Shown piece by piece: positions 52,569-61,921 of a stretch of DNA of 64,000 bases. The notes below the pieces were generated by a model. The model searched no databases. It was given only the letters and a program-made list of their open reading frames with translations, and was not told the DNA's origin. Source of the stretch: Paraherbaspirillum soli (GTDB lineage Bacteria > Pseudomonadota > Gammaproteobacteria > Burkholderiales > Burkholderiaceae_D); the NCBI RefSeq assembly GCF_042654985.1, contig NZ_JBHSMT010000014.1, positions 124,001 to 188,000 on the forward strand. Reading direction: 5' to 3'. Both the position numbers and the translations under genes were made by a program. The stretch's first letter is position 1. Each line of letters starts with the position of its first letter.

Positions 52569-53195
52569 ATGCGCGACACGCGTATTACTGTTGAAGACGG
52601 CCCCCGCGAGCCGATAACGCCTAGGGCCTTATTCATGGCGTTTGCCATGATCGGGCTATGCGGCTTCGGCGGCATCCTGTCCTGGGCGCGTCGGATGCTG
52701 GTCGACACCAAAGGCTGGTTGACCGAAACGGAGTTCACCGAGTTGCTCGGGTTTGCCCAGATTCTGCCCGGCGCCAACGGCACCCATCTTGCGGTGATGT
52801 TCGGCCTGCGCTGCTGCGGCTGGCGCGGCGCTGTGGCCGCCGTCGCGGGGCTGTTGATCCCGCCGTTCGGAATCCTGATTTCACTGGCAGTGTTGTATCA
52901 ATGGTATGGCGCGCTGCCGCAGGTGCGTGGCGCGCTGAAGGGGATGGCGGCGGTGGCGGCGGGGCTCAGCATCGATGCCGGCATCAGGCTCGCGCGTGCC
53001 CAGCCGCGGCGCGCCCGTTGTTTCCTGTTAAGCGCTGCCGCATTCGTCGCCATTGCACTGCTGAACCTGCCGCTTGCGGGCGTGATGGCAAGCCTGGTTC
53101 CGGTGTCGATCGGTTGCGAGTTGCTGCTTCTGCGGCAGCCGGCATGGCCTCAACGCAAAGCGGCTCCAATGGACCGGAAGGAAGGAAGAAGTTGA
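52569..53195 (+). CDS. chrA: Chromate transporter, first half-size subunit
   Basis: A 208-residue membrane protein of the CHR family, short-chain type. LCGFGGILSWARRMLVDTKG followed by WLTETEFTELLGFAQILPGA and NGTHLAVMFGLR is the conserved N-terminal domain pattern. Short CHR proteins work as heterodimers and export chromate, or perhaps related oxyanions such as sulfate. The gene ends 2 bases before the second subunit. The start ATG 52569 follows GGGAG. Confidence 0.88.
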   Translation: MRDTRITVEDGPREPITPRALFMAFAMIGLCGFGGILSWARRMLVDTKGWLTETEFTELLGFAQILPGANGTHLAVMFGLRCCGWRGAVAAVAGLLIPPFGILISLAVLYQWYGALPQVRGALKGMAAVAAGLSIDAGIRLARAQPRRARCFLLSAAAFVAIALLNLPLAGVMASLVPVSIGCELLLLRQPAWPQRKAAPMDRKEGRS

Positions 53196-53197
53196 GC

Positions 53198-53725
53198 ATG
53201 CTGTACGTCCTCGCTGTCCATTTCTTTCTGATATCGCTGATTGCGTTCGGCGGGGCCAGCGCCGTATTGCCGGAAATGCACCGCTTTCTGGTGGAAAACC
53301 TGCACTTGATCAGCGACCGGGATTTCATTGCCTTGAATGCGCTCGCGCAGGCGGCGCCCGGACCCAACGTGCAGATTGTCGCGATGTACGGTTTTCAGGT
53401 CGCCGGCCTGTCGGGCGCGGTCGTGTCGATGCTGGCGATGTGCGGGCCGACGTCCATGCTGGCGATACTGGTCGAGAGTTTCGGCAAGCGCCATAGTGGG
53501 ACCGCATGGCACAAGCTGATCCGGCGCGCGCTTGCGCCGCTGACGGTCGGTCTGGTGTTGGCGACAGGGTACATGCTGTCGATCGGCGCGGCGCGCATGG
53601 GGGATAGCGGGACCCGGCCGCTCGCGCTGACCGCTGTTGCAGTCGGGGTCGCGATGTCGCGCCGGCTCAGCCCGATTGCCTTGATAGCGATCGGCTGCGT
53701 ACTGGGCGCGGCCGGCTTGATATAA
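53198..53725 (+). CDS. Chromate transporter, second half-size subunit
   Basis: A 175-residue CHR-domain protein that pairs with the preceding one. IAFGGASAVLPEMHRFLVEN is the glycine-rich CHR motif, and ALAQAAPGPNVQIVAMYGFQ the QAxPGPN motif. About five hydrophobic segments. Alternative start TTG 53192. It is probably the membrane partner needed for activity. A terminator-like hairpin follows at 53737. Confidence 0.87.
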   Translation: MLYVLAVHFFLISLIAFGGASAVLPEMHRFLVENLHLISDRDFIALNALAQAAPGPNVQIVAMYGFQVAGLSGAVVSMLAMCGPTSMLAILVESFGKRHSGTAWHKLIRRALAPLTVGLVLATGYMLSIGAARMGDSGTRPLALTAVAVGVAMSRRLSPIALIAIGCVLGAAGLI

Positions 53726-53736
53726 GCCAGGTCGAT

Positions 53737-53763
53737 AAGCCGCGCCGATAGGCCGCGGTTTTT
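53737..53763 (+). terminator. Probable terminator after the chromate transporter genes
   Basis: AAGCCGCG (53737-53744) pairs with CGCGGTTT (53754-53761, one G-T pair) around a 9-base loop, followed by more T's. It would separate aroG from the upstream unit. Confidence 0.5.
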
Positions 53764-53798
53764 CTTGAATAGCCACCATCTCAGAGGACTTGAAATCG

Positions 53799-54932
53799 AT
53801 GAGCATCAACGCTAGTGAAGCGGAGCGGTATCCGACACGCCTGAAGCGTGTAACGCCGGTCATGTCGCCGGCGCAGCTGTGCGGCGAGTTGCGAAACTCC
53901 GTTCAAGTACGAGAGACTGTCCAGTCCGCGCGGCGCGCATTGACGCGCATTCTGCATCGGCATGACGACCGCCTTGCCGTGATAGTCGGACCTTGTTCCA
54001 TCCACGACGTCAACGCAGCGCGTGACTATGCAGAAAAGCTGGCTGCGCTGCGCCAGGCCCACCGTGGCGACGTCGACATCATCATGCGCGCGTATTTCGA
54101 AAAACCGCGCACGACCGATGGCTGGAAAGGCCTGTTAAATGATCCGCATCTTAACGGCAGCAGCGACATTGAGCTGGGTTTGCGCCTCGCCCGCAGCCTG
54201 CTGCTGGACATAAATCTGATCGGGCTGCCGGTCGCCACGGAATTTCTGGAGCCTTGCGCGACCCATTTTATTAGCGACCTGGTTGCCTGGGGCGCCATCG
54301 GCGCGCGCACGGCCGAGTCGCAGATCCATCGGCAACTGGCTTCCGGCCTGTCCTGTCCGATCGGCTTCAAGAATGGCACCGATGGCAACGTAAAAATCGC
54401 GGCCGACGCCGTCAAATCGGCCAGCGCCCAGCACCAGTTCCTGACAGTCGGAGCGGACGGGGTGTTTGCCGGGGTCTGGACCACCGGCAATCCCGATTGC
54501 CATATCGTGCTGCGTGGCGGCGTCGCGCCGAATTATGATGCGGCCAGTGTCGCGGACGCCTGTCTGGCGCTGGCGCAGCATGGTTTGGCGGGGCGCGTGA
54601 TGATCGATGCGTCGCATGGCAACAGTCGGAAGCTGCACGACAATCAGTTGGCGGTCTGCGAAAACATTGCCGGCCAGCTGGCAGGCGGTAGCCAGGCAAT
54701 CGTCGGCGTCATGATCGAATCCAACCTGGTCTGCGGCAGGCAGGATTTTGCGGCAGGCCGGCCGCTCACTTATGGGCAGAGCATTACCGACGCATGCATC
54801 GCCTGGGATGATACGGTGCGCATCGTCGAACGGCTGGCGCAAGCGGTGCGCCAGCGGCGCGATGCCTTGTCGGCCACGACGAAAGGCTTTGCGCCGCCCG
54901 AGCCCAAGGCATTGCCGGCGCTACCGATTTAA
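53799..54932 (+). CDS. aroG: 3-deoxy-7-phosphoheptulonate (DAHP) synthase, type I AroG/AroF class
   Basis: Condenses phosphoenolpyruvate and erythrose 4-phosphate, the first shikimate step. The 377-residue protein has IVGPCSIHD, RAYFEKPRTTDGWKGLLNDP, AIGARTAESQIHRQLASGLS, PIGFKNGTDG and the metal ligands in IDASHGNSRK and SITDACIAWDD. The segment equivalent to E. coli KWGHSAI is replaced by GADGVFAGVW, which may alter feedback control. Its stop codon overlaps that of the convergent nodT-like gene by 4 bases. A TTG at 53790 is an alternative start. Shikimate flow would also supply prephenate, the carboxyl donor for carboxy-SAM synthesis in the pearlin operon. Confidence 0.93.
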   Translation: MSINASEAERYPTRLKRVTPVMSPAQLCGELRNSVQVRETVQSARRALTRILHRHDDRLAVIVGPCSIHDVNAARDYAEKLAALRQAHRGDVDIIMRAYFEKPRTTDGWKGLLNDPHLNGSSDIELGLRLARSLLLDINLIGLPVATEFLEPCATHFISDLVAWGAIGARTAESQIHRQLASGLSCPIGFKNGTDGNVKIAADAVKSASAQHQFLTVGADGVFAGVWTTGNPDCHIVLRGGVAPNYDAASVADACLALAQHGLAGRVMIDASHGNSRKLHDNQLAVCENIAGQLAGGSQAIVGVMIESNLVCGRQDFAAGRPLTYGQSITDACIAWDDTVRIVERLAQAVRQRRDALSATTKGFAPPEPKALPALPI

Positions 54933-56392
54933 CTGTCACGCTCTACCGGGGCCGGTTCAGGTTGCGGCAGCTGCGGATCGTTCCAGCCGCCGCCCAGCGC
55001 CTTCGCGAGAAACACCACCAGCGCGATTTGCTGGCCGCGAATCTGGACTTCCTTGCGCTCGCTGTCGAGCAGACGCTGTTGTGCGCTGATGACGTCGATA
55101 AAGGCAGCCAGGCCGCCGCCATAGCGATCATTGGCGAAGTCGAGCAGACGCTGCGCATCGGCCACCGCCGCATGCGCCTGGCGTAGCGCGCCATCGAGCA
55201 GCGCCAGTCCCGTCACGCCATCCTGAACCTGCTGGAACGCGTCGAGCACGGTCTGCCTGTACCTGGCTTCGGCCGCGACATAATCCGCGCGTGAAAAATC
55301 GACCCTGGCAGTCCGCCTGCCGCCATCGAACAGCAGCTCGGCCGCCGCGCCGCCGACCGACCATGCCAACGCCGGTGCGCTCAGCATGTCGGCAAAGCGG
55401 GTCGCTTCCCAGCCGATGTTCGGGGCCAGTGTCAGGCTTGGAAAATACGCGGTCCGGGCGACGCCGATGCGCGCATTCGCCGCCGCCATTGCCCGCTCCG
55501 CCGATGCGATATCGGGCCGCCGCTGCAGTAGCTCGCTCGGCACGCCGAGCGGCAGCGTCGGAGCGTTCAGCGTCTGCAGCCTCGGCGCCAGCGAAAACAG
55601 CGGCGCGGGCTGCCCGGTCAACGCGGCAATCGCATGCTCATATTGCGCACGCCGGTTCAGCAGCAGTTGCGCCTCGATCCGCGTCGCGTCGAGTTGCGCC
55701 TGCTGTTGCAGGAGATCGAGCCCGGACACCGCGCCCAGTTCATGACGCGCTGTCACATAATCGAGCGCCTTCTCTTGCAGGGCGACCGAACGCTTGAGCA
55801 CGTCGCTCTCAGCATCCAGTTCGCGCAAGGCGACATAGGCGGTGGCAAGGTCCGCAGTCAATATCAGCCGTGCATTGACGAGATCGTCCGCGGCCTGTTG
55901 TGCGGATGCGCCGGCTGCATCGGCTGCGAGCCGGATCCGGCCGAACAGGTCGAGTTCATAGTTGATGCTCACGCCCAATCTGATGTCGTTCTGCACGGTC
56001 GACTGGCTCGGCACAGCGTAGTTCAGTTGCGGCCGGTCGGCGGAAATTTTTGCGCGTGCCACGCTTGCGGCAAGACCGACTTCCGGCGCAAGCGCCGCTG
56101 AAGCAGCTGCCAGCGCAGCCACCGCCTGATCGTAGTGCGCGCTAGCGACACGCAGGGTTTGATTGTCCGCGAGCGCTTGCTGTTCCAGCGCGTCCAGTTG
56201 CGGATCGGCGAAACTGCGCCACCAGTCCGGTTCCAGCGGCGCGTGCGCAGGGGAGATCGGACGCCAGTACGCATCGGCCGGATCGGTCTTCCAGGCAGCA
56301 GGCGCGACAACCTGCGGCCGCCGGTATGCGGGGCCGACGCTGCAGCCGGCCAGCGCCGCCAGCAATATGAGCGCAACAGACGGCAACCTCAT
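54929..56392 (-). CDS. Outer-membrane efflux lipoprotein (NodT/OprM family)
   Basis: A 487-residue TolC-like channel with lipobox LLAALAGCSVGP (Cys about residue 16) and the NodT features WWRSFADPQLDALEQQALAD, YELDLFGRIRLAADAAGASAQ and GVPSELLQRRPDIASAERAM. It forms the outer-membrane part of the tripartite pump. Start overlaps the stop of the adaptor gene by 4 bases (ATGA), so it is the last gene of the RND operon. Confidence 0.95.
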   Translation of the reverse strand: MRLPSVALILLAALAGCSVGPAYRRPQVVAPAAWKTDPADAYWRPISPAHAPLEPDWWRSFADPQLDALEQQALADNQTLRVASAHYDQAVAALAAASAALAPEVGLAASVARAKISADRPQLNYAVPSQSTVQNDIRLGVSINYELDLFGRIRLAADAAGASAQQAADDLVNARLILTADLATAYVALRELDAESDVLKRSVALQEKALDYVTARHELGAVSGLDLLQQQAQLDATRIEAQLLLNRRAQYEHAIAALTGQPAPLFSLAPRLQTLNAPTLPLGVPSELLQRRPDIASAERAMAAANARIGVARTAYFPSLTLAPNIGWEATRFADMLSAPALAWSVGGAAAELLFDGGRRTARVDFSRADYVAAEARYRQTVLDAFQQVQDGVTGLALLDGALRQAHAAVADAQRLLDFANDRYGGGLAAFIDVISAQQRLLDSERKEVQIRGQQIALVVFLAKALGGGWNDPQLPQPEPAPVERDS

Positions 56393-57609
56393 GTCGCTGC
56401 CTTGGCCGGCGTTTTCCGGATAAGGACCTTGTCGCCATCCGTGAGCGAATCGCTCGGATTGACGATGAGCTGATCGCCCGGCGCGATGCCGCTTTCGATC
56501 TCAAGCGCCTGTCCGAGATCGTGCGCGATCACGACAGGCCGCAGATGCACATTGCCGCTGGCGTCGACGATCGCGATGCGCGGGCCTTCAGCGCGAAATA
56601 ACAAGGTATTGCCGGGTACTTCCAGGCGTGCCTGCGCGGCCTTGGGCAACGCTACCTGGACATAAGCGCCTGGCAGCAGCGCGCCGTCGCGATTTGGCAG
56701 CGCTACCTCGATCTTCAGCGAGCGCGTGGCGACGTCGATCGCGGCCGCCGAATGAACCACCGTTCCAGCAAAGCTGCGCTTTGCCAGTTCGGCCTGGGTC
56801 ACCGTCACTTGCTGTCCGACTGCAATGCCTGCGGCGTACGCCTGCGGTACGTTGACATAAACCCGCAGCCGGTCGGACTGGGTCAGCACGAACAGCGCTT
56901 GTCCCGCGCCGCCGCTGCCCGCCTCGACCAGGTTGCCGATGTCGACGTTGCGCCGGGTGACGATGCCGGCGAACGGCGCGACGATGCGCTTGAAAGACTC
57001 CAGTTGACGCAAGCGTTCGACGTTGGCGTCGGCCGCCGCGAGATTGGCGACGCTCTGGCGATAGGCGCTCTCGCGTTCGTCGAGCTCTTGCTGCGAAACC
57101 GCGTCGCGTTTGCGCAGTTGCTGCCAGCGCAGCAGCGAGCTCTTTGCCAGGCCGAGCGCGGCGGCTGACTGCTCCCGCATGGCGGCCGCCTGGGCGAATT
57201 CGTGATCGATCTCCGGCGTGTCGAGTTCCGCCAGCAACTGTCCCGCTTGCACCGGCGTGCCGATGTCCGCGTGCCAGCGCAAGAGATAGCCGCGGGCGCG
57301 GGCGTAAATCGGCGACTCTGCATAACCTTGCAAGGTGCCCGGCAACAGGATGCTGACGGTGTTTGCCGTGGCACTGGGCTTGACCACGTTGACGTATTGC
57401 CGCGTGTTTTGCGCGGTTGTGTCAGCCAGCCTGCGCGCATCTTCATGGTGATTGAAAGCCGTGTGCGCGGCGCCGCCCAGGAGCAGCAGCAGGACCGCCA
57501 GCCCGACGGCGCGCGCGCGCCGCTGTACCCTGGCCACGGGCGGCAGGGCCAGGCCGTCGCCGTACTCGCCGGTGCGATTGAGCAGAGTTTCGGGATCTCG
57601 TACGTTCAT
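56389..57609 (-). CDS. RND efflux periplasmic adaptor (membrane fusion protein)
   Basis: A 406-residue adaptor with an N-terminal membrane anchor (GLAVLLLLLGGAAHTAF). A lipoyl half-motif ARGYLLRWHADIGTPVQAGQ follows, with a helical hairpin (about residues 140-215) and the second lipoyl half FAGIVTRRNVDIGNLVEAGS. A beta-barrel domain (about 240-320) has KIEVALPNRDGALLPGAYVQV. It links pump and outer-membrane channel. It starts about 50 bases after the pump gene. Confidence 0.94.
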   Translation of the reverse strand: MNVRDPETLLNRTGEYGDGLALPPVARVQRRARAVGLAVLLLLLGGAAHTAFNHHEDARRLADTTAQNTRQYVNVVKPSATANTVSILLPGTLQGYAESPIYARARGYLLRWHADIGTPVQAGQLLAELDTPEIDHEFAQAAAMREQSAAALGLAKSSLLRWQQLRKRDAVSQQELDERESAYRQSVANLAAADANVERLRQLESFKRIVAPFAGIVTRRNVDIGNLVEAGSGGAGQALFVLTQSDRLRVYVNVPQAYAAGIAVGQQVTVTQAELAKRSFAGTVVHSAAAIDVATRSLKIEVALPNRDGALLPGAYVQVALPKAAQARLEVPGNTLLFRAEGPRIAIVDASGNVHLRPVVIAHDLGQALEIESGIAPGDQLIVNPSDSLTDGDKVLIRKTPAKAAT

Positions 57610-57658
57610 GTCGTCCTTCGAATCGATTGAGAAAAATACCTGTGCATGAGGCCAACCG

Positions 57659-60600
57659 CTACGACTCCTCCTCGTCCGGCATGCCTGGGGTCTGCCTGCG
57701 GGCGAGTCGGCTGTGCACGCCGGCGAACACCAGGGGAACGAACAACAGCGTCGACACCGTCGCGAACAGCAGGCCGCCGATCACGGCGCGGCCGAGCGGC
57801 GCGTTTTGTTCGGCGGCTTCTCCCAGGCCCAATGCCATCGGAACCATGCCGATAATCATCGCGGTGGCCGTCATCAGTACCGGCCGGATACGCGTGGCGC
57901 CGGCCTCCAGGGCCGCTGCCAGCGGCGTCGCGCCCGCTGCCAGCCGTTGGCGCGCAAATGACACCACCAGGATGCTGTTGGCCGTGGCCACGCCGATCGT
58001 CATGATCGCGCCGGTCAGTGCAGGTACGCTCAGGTGCGTCTGGGTGACGAACAGTATCCAGACAATCCCCGCCAGCGCCGCCGGCAGCGCGCTGATGATG
58101 ATGAGCGGGTCGACCCAGGACTGGAAGTTGCTGACGATCAGTAGATAGACCAGTACGATTGCGACCGCCACGCCGGTGCCAAGTCCGAGATACGACGAAT
58201 GCATGGTGTCGACCTGGCCGCGCACGGCGATATCGACGCCGCGCGGCAACGATGGACGCAGGGCGTCGACCAGATGCTCGACCTTGCCGGCGACAGCGCC
58301 TAGATCGCTGCCTTCAACGCTGACGTACAGGTCGATCACGGGCCGGATGTTGTAGTGCGAGACCACGGCCGGTTTGGCATGGCGCTGGACTTCAACCAGA
58401 TTGCCGAGCAGTTGCGAAGCCGTATTGCCGCCCGACGAGACGGGCAGGCGCAATATGTCGTCAATCGACGCCACGTTGTATTGCGGCGTCTGCACCGTCA
58501 GCGGATACTCGACGCCCTGCGGACTCAGCCAGAACGCCGGGGCCGTCTGAGAGCTGCCCGACAGCGAGACCAGAAGATTTTGCGCCACGTTCTGGGCGCT
58601 GAGATTCAATTGCTGCAGGCGCGTGCGGTCCATGCGCAAGGTCAGCGTCGGCTCGTCCAGGCGCTGCTGTATGTGCACGTCGACCGTGCCGGGAATGCGT
58701 CGGATCTGCTGCATCAGCTTGGTCGCCGTCGCAAAATTCGCGCCCTGATTCGCCCCGACGATCTGCACATCAATCGCTGCCGGTTGGCCGAAGTCCAATA
58801 TCTGCGTGAGGATATCGGCAGGCTGAAAGAAGAATTCGACGCCGGGAAACTGTGCCGGCAAAACGGCGCGCAGCCTGTCGATGTAAGCGGCCGTGGGCAG
58901 ATGCCCCGGGTTCAGCGCGATGAGCACTTCGCCGTCGAAAGTACCAATCGTGCCGGCATTGCTGTAGGACAGATTGATACCGCTATACGGCAGCCCGAGA
59001 TTGTCGAGAATCGGTCCAAGCTCATGCGGCGGAATAACCTGGCGGGCGACTTTTTCGACATCATCGGCCAGGCGCGCCGTCTCTTCGATGCGCAGGCCCG
59101 TGGGCGCCCGAAAGTGCAGGCGTATCTGGCCGGCATCGACGCTCGGGAAAAAGTCGGTGCCGAGCGCAGGGACGAGACCGGCGGAGAGCACGCAGAATCC
59201 GAGAAACATCCCGGCATAGAAGCGCCGGCGCGCCAGTAAAATCCCCAGCAGCACGATGTAGTTGGCCCGCAAGCGCTCGAACGCGCTGTCGAAGCGTTGA
59301 TAAACGACGGCCAAACGCGATGGCCGCGCCTTGACCGGGCCGGTCGTTTTGCGGTGTTTCATCAACAGCAGCGCCAGCGTCGGCACCAGCGTACGGGACA
59401 GGATGTAGGAAGCGATCATCGCAAACAGGACCGCCTCAGCCAAAGGCACGAACAGGTAGCGCGCCACGCCGGTCAGGAAGAACATCGGCACGAACACGAT
59501 ACAGATGCACAGGGTCGACACCAGCGCCGGGACGGCTATTTCGCTGGCACCGTCGAGGATCGCATCGTACAGGCTGCTGCCCAGATGCAGGTGCCGCTCG
59601 ATGTTCTCGATCGTCACCGTCGCATCATCGACCAGGATGCCGACCGCGAGCGCAAGGCCGCCGAGCGTCATGAGGTTGAGCGTCGCTCCCAGCGCATGTA
59701 GCGCGAGCAGGGAGGACAGGATCGACAGAGGAATAGAGATGGTGATGATGACGGTGCTGCGCCAGTTGCCGAGGAACAGCAGAATCATTGACGCCGTCAG
59801 CAAGGCGGCGATCAACGCTTCCCGGATCACGCCTTGCACCGCGGCCTTGACGAACACTGACTGATCGAACAGCGGCAGGATCTTCAGGTCCTGCGGCAGC
59901 GATTGCCGCGCATGAGGCACCAGCGCCTTGATGGCATTGACGATCGATAATGTCGACGCGTCGCCGTTCTTCAGGACCGACAGCAGCACGCCGCGCTGGC
60001 CATCCAGCCGAACGACGTTGGTTTGCGGCGTGAAGCCGTCACGCACGTGCGCGACTTCCCGCAAATACGTCGTGGCGCCATTGACCGTCCGCACCGGAAT
60101 GCTGTTGAGTCCGTCGATCGTGTCCGGCGACGCGTTCGTGTCGATGGCGAATTCGGTCGCGCCGATTTTCGCGGTGCCGCTCGGCAAAATCAGGTTCTGC
60201 GCATTTACCGCGTTGACGACGTCGTTCGGGGTCAAGCCTTTTGACAGCAGGGATCTTGTGTCAAGGTCGACGGAAATCACGCGCTGTTTGCCGCCGTACG
60301 CGAACGGCACCACCGCGCCGGGAATCGTAATCAATTGCGGACGCAGGAAGTTGCTGGCGACGTCGTTCAAGGCCTGCTCCGACATCAGGGGACTCGACAC
60401 GCCGAGCTGTATCGCCGGGATGCTCGAGGCGGAATAGCTGATGATGATGGGCGGCGCGGCGCCGGGCGGCATGAAGCGCAGTTGCGATTGTTCGGTCGAG
60501 ACCGTCTGCGCGATGGCGGAGCGGATATCCGCGCCAGGCTGCAGGAATAGCTTGATTACCGCAATGCCCGCCAGGGACTGCGACTCGATATGCTGGACGT

Positions 60601-60829
60601 TGTTGACCACGACCGTCAACGTGCGCTCGTTGACCGATGTGATGCGATTGGCCATCTCGGGCGCTGATAAGCCATTGTAGGTCCAGATGATGCTGATTAC
60701 CGGAATGTCGATTTCGGGCAGAACGTCGGTCGGCATCGTCCGCAGCGCAAACGGCGCTGCCAGGAGAATCATGAGCGCCATCACGATAAAGGTGTACGGC
60801 CGCTTTAGTGCATGCTTGACAATCCACAT
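57659..60829 (-). CDS. RND efflux transporter permease (HAE1-like)
   Basis: A 1056-residue proton-driven pump of the AcrB/MdtB superfamily. It opens MWIVKHALKRPYTFIVMALM. ALAVGILVDDATVTIENIER is the TM4 motif with the paired Asp residues. TM10/11-like segments LAGIVWILFVTQTHLSVPAL and GVATANSILVVSFARQR follow, and RPVLMTATAMIIGMVPMALG is near the end. Two large periplasmic loops of ~300 residues are present. Aspartates typical of drug pumps rather than the heavy-metal (CzcA) pattern suggest organic substrates; the actual substrate is unknown. Confidence 0.95.
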   Translation of the reverse strand: MWIVKHALKRPYTFIVMALMILLAAPFALRTMPTDVLPEIDIPVISIIWTYNGLSAPEMANRITSVNERTLTVVVNNVQHIESQSLAGIAVIKLFLQPGADIRSAIAQTVSTEQSQLRFMPPGAAPPIIISYSASSIPAIQLGVSSPLMSEQALNDVASNFLRPQLITIPGAVVPFAYGGKQRVISVDLDTRSLLSKGLTPNDVVNAVNAQNLILPSGTAKIGATEFAIDTNASPDTIDGLNSIPVRTVNGATTYLREVAHVRDGFTPQTNVVRLDGQRGVLLSVLKNGDASTLSIVNAIKALVPHARQSLPQDLKILPLFDQSVFVKAAVQGVIREALIAALLTASMILLFLGNWRSTVIITISIPLSILSSLLALHALGATLNLMTLGGLALAVGILVDDATVTIENIERHLHLGSSLYDAILDGASEIAVPALVSTLCICIVFVPMFFLTGVARYLFVPLAEAVLFAMIASYILSRTLVPTLALLLMKHRKTTGPVKARPSRLAVVYQRFDSAFERLRANYIVLLGILLARRRFYAGMFLGFCVLSAGLVPALGTDFFPSVDAGQIRLHFRAPTGLRIEETARLADDVEKVARQVIPPHELGPILDNLGLPYSGINLSYSNAGTIGTFDGEVLIALNPGHLPTAAYIDRLRAVLPAQFPGVEFFFQPADILTQILDFGQPAAIDVQIVGANQGANFATATKLMQQIRRIPGTVDVHIQQRLDEPTLTLRMDRTRLQQLNLSAQNVAQNLLVSLSGSSQTAPAFWLSPQGVEYPLTVQTPQYNVASIDDILRLPVSSGGNTASQLLGNLVEVQRHAKPAVVSHYNIRPVIDLYVSVEGSDLGAVAGKVEHLVDALRPSLPRGVDIAVRGQVDTMHSSYLGLGTGVAVAIVLVYLLIVSNFQSWVDPLIIISALPAALAGIVWILFVTQTHLSVPALTGAIMTIGVATANSILVVSFARQRLAAGATPLAAALEAGATRIRPVLMTATAMIIGMVPMALGLGEAAEQNAPLGRAVIGGLLFATVSTLLFVPLVFAGVHSRLARRQTPGMPDEEES

Positions 60830-60899
60830 GAAGCTATTTCTCGATGGTGTTGAAAATAAGCCGATTGCCGTGTTTTTCCGGCAGTCGGCCAGTGCGGCA

Positions 60900-61871
60900 T
60901 CAGCGAGTGAAAAGCTCCGAAAAGCGCTTCAGCAATGCTGCTCGTCCTGGTTTTTCCGCTCCGTCGGCTGGCGTCGGCAGCAACTTGATCGCATCGAGCG
61001 GTGGGCGGATCGGCGCGACATCGTCGCGTGCGGGAATAATGTATTGCGCCGCCGCGCGCCGTTGCCCCGCCGGGGACAGCAAGAAGTCAACAAAGCGTTT
61101 CGCATCGTCAGGCGCTTTCGTCGTCTTCAGAATCATGACGGGACGGGCCGTGGCGATCGTGCCGCTCTTCGGAAAAATCACTTCGATAGGCGCACCGCCT
61201 GCCTTGTCTTCCAGAGCCGTATGATCGGCGACGGCGAACAGCGCCGCCTTGTCGCCGCGTATCACGGTCGCCATCGCCTGTGCGTTCGAGCCGGCGCTCA
61301 CCATGCCATTCTGTTTTAGTTTTTTTAACAGGTCCCACACCTCGGATCCGCTATTGGCCTCCCATGCGGCGATGAGGTCGAGCGATGAACCGGAATTTGC
61401 CGGATCGACCGTGGCGATGCGGTCAAGAAACGCCGGCGCGACCAGGTCCGACCAGTCCTGGGGGCGCGGCGTGCCACTGTCGACGCGCCAGACAATTGCC
61501 AGCGTCGCGAGTCCTTGCGCAACGTAGGTCGGCGTGCGATATTGCGCCGGGATATGCTCGGACCCGGCTGGCCGGTTCGGCAGCAGCGCGCCCTTGGCGC
61601 TCAGCTCGGCGGCGCTGCGCCACGAGCCGATGATGACCACATCCGCTTGCGGATCCGCGGATTCTTGCTGCAGGCGCTGCAATACCTGTCCCGTATCCCC
61701 TTGATAAACCGTGACCGGAATGCCAGTCTGCTGGCGGAAGTCATCGGCAAGGCGCCGGATCAGATTTGCGGGGCCGACACTATAGACGTTCAAGGCCGAG
61801 GCGTCGCATGCTGCGATGGCGCCGCACAGCACCAGACAGCACTCAAGGAGCCTGCGAGAGATTCGTATCAT
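60900..61871 (-). CDS. ABC-type periplasmic substrate-binding protein
   Basis: A 323-residue protein with signal sequence (residues ~1-26) and a type II periplasmic binding fold of the iron/2-aminoethylphosphonate-like group: NVYSVGPANLIRRLADDFRQ, TGIPVTVYQGDTGQVLQRLQ, PQADVVIIG and FVDFLLSPAGQRRAAAQYII. No permease or ATPase gene is adjacent, so it may serve an unlinked transporter. It lies 70 bases upstream of the RND gene on the same strand and may be cotranscribed with the pump. Confidence 0.8.
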   Translation of the reverse strand: MIRISRRLLECCLVLCGAIAACDASALNVYSVGPANLIRRLADDFRQQTGIPVTVYQGDTGQVLQRLQQESADPQADVVIIGSWRSAAELSAKGALLPNRPAGSEHIPAQYRTPTYVAQGLATLAIVWRVDSGTPRPQDWSDLVAPAFLDRIATVDPANSGSSLDLIAAWEANSGSEVWDLLKKLKQNGMVSAGSNAQAMATVIRGDKAALFAVADHTALEDKAGGAPIEVIFPKSGTIATARPVMILKTTKAPDDAKRFVDFLLSPAGQRRAAAQYIIPARDDVAPIRPPLDAIKLLPTPADGAEKPGRAALLKRFSELFTR

Positions 61872-61921
61872 CGTGGAATGAGGGTGAGCATCAAAGTGGA
61901 GGCGGAAGCAAGCGCAGAATC

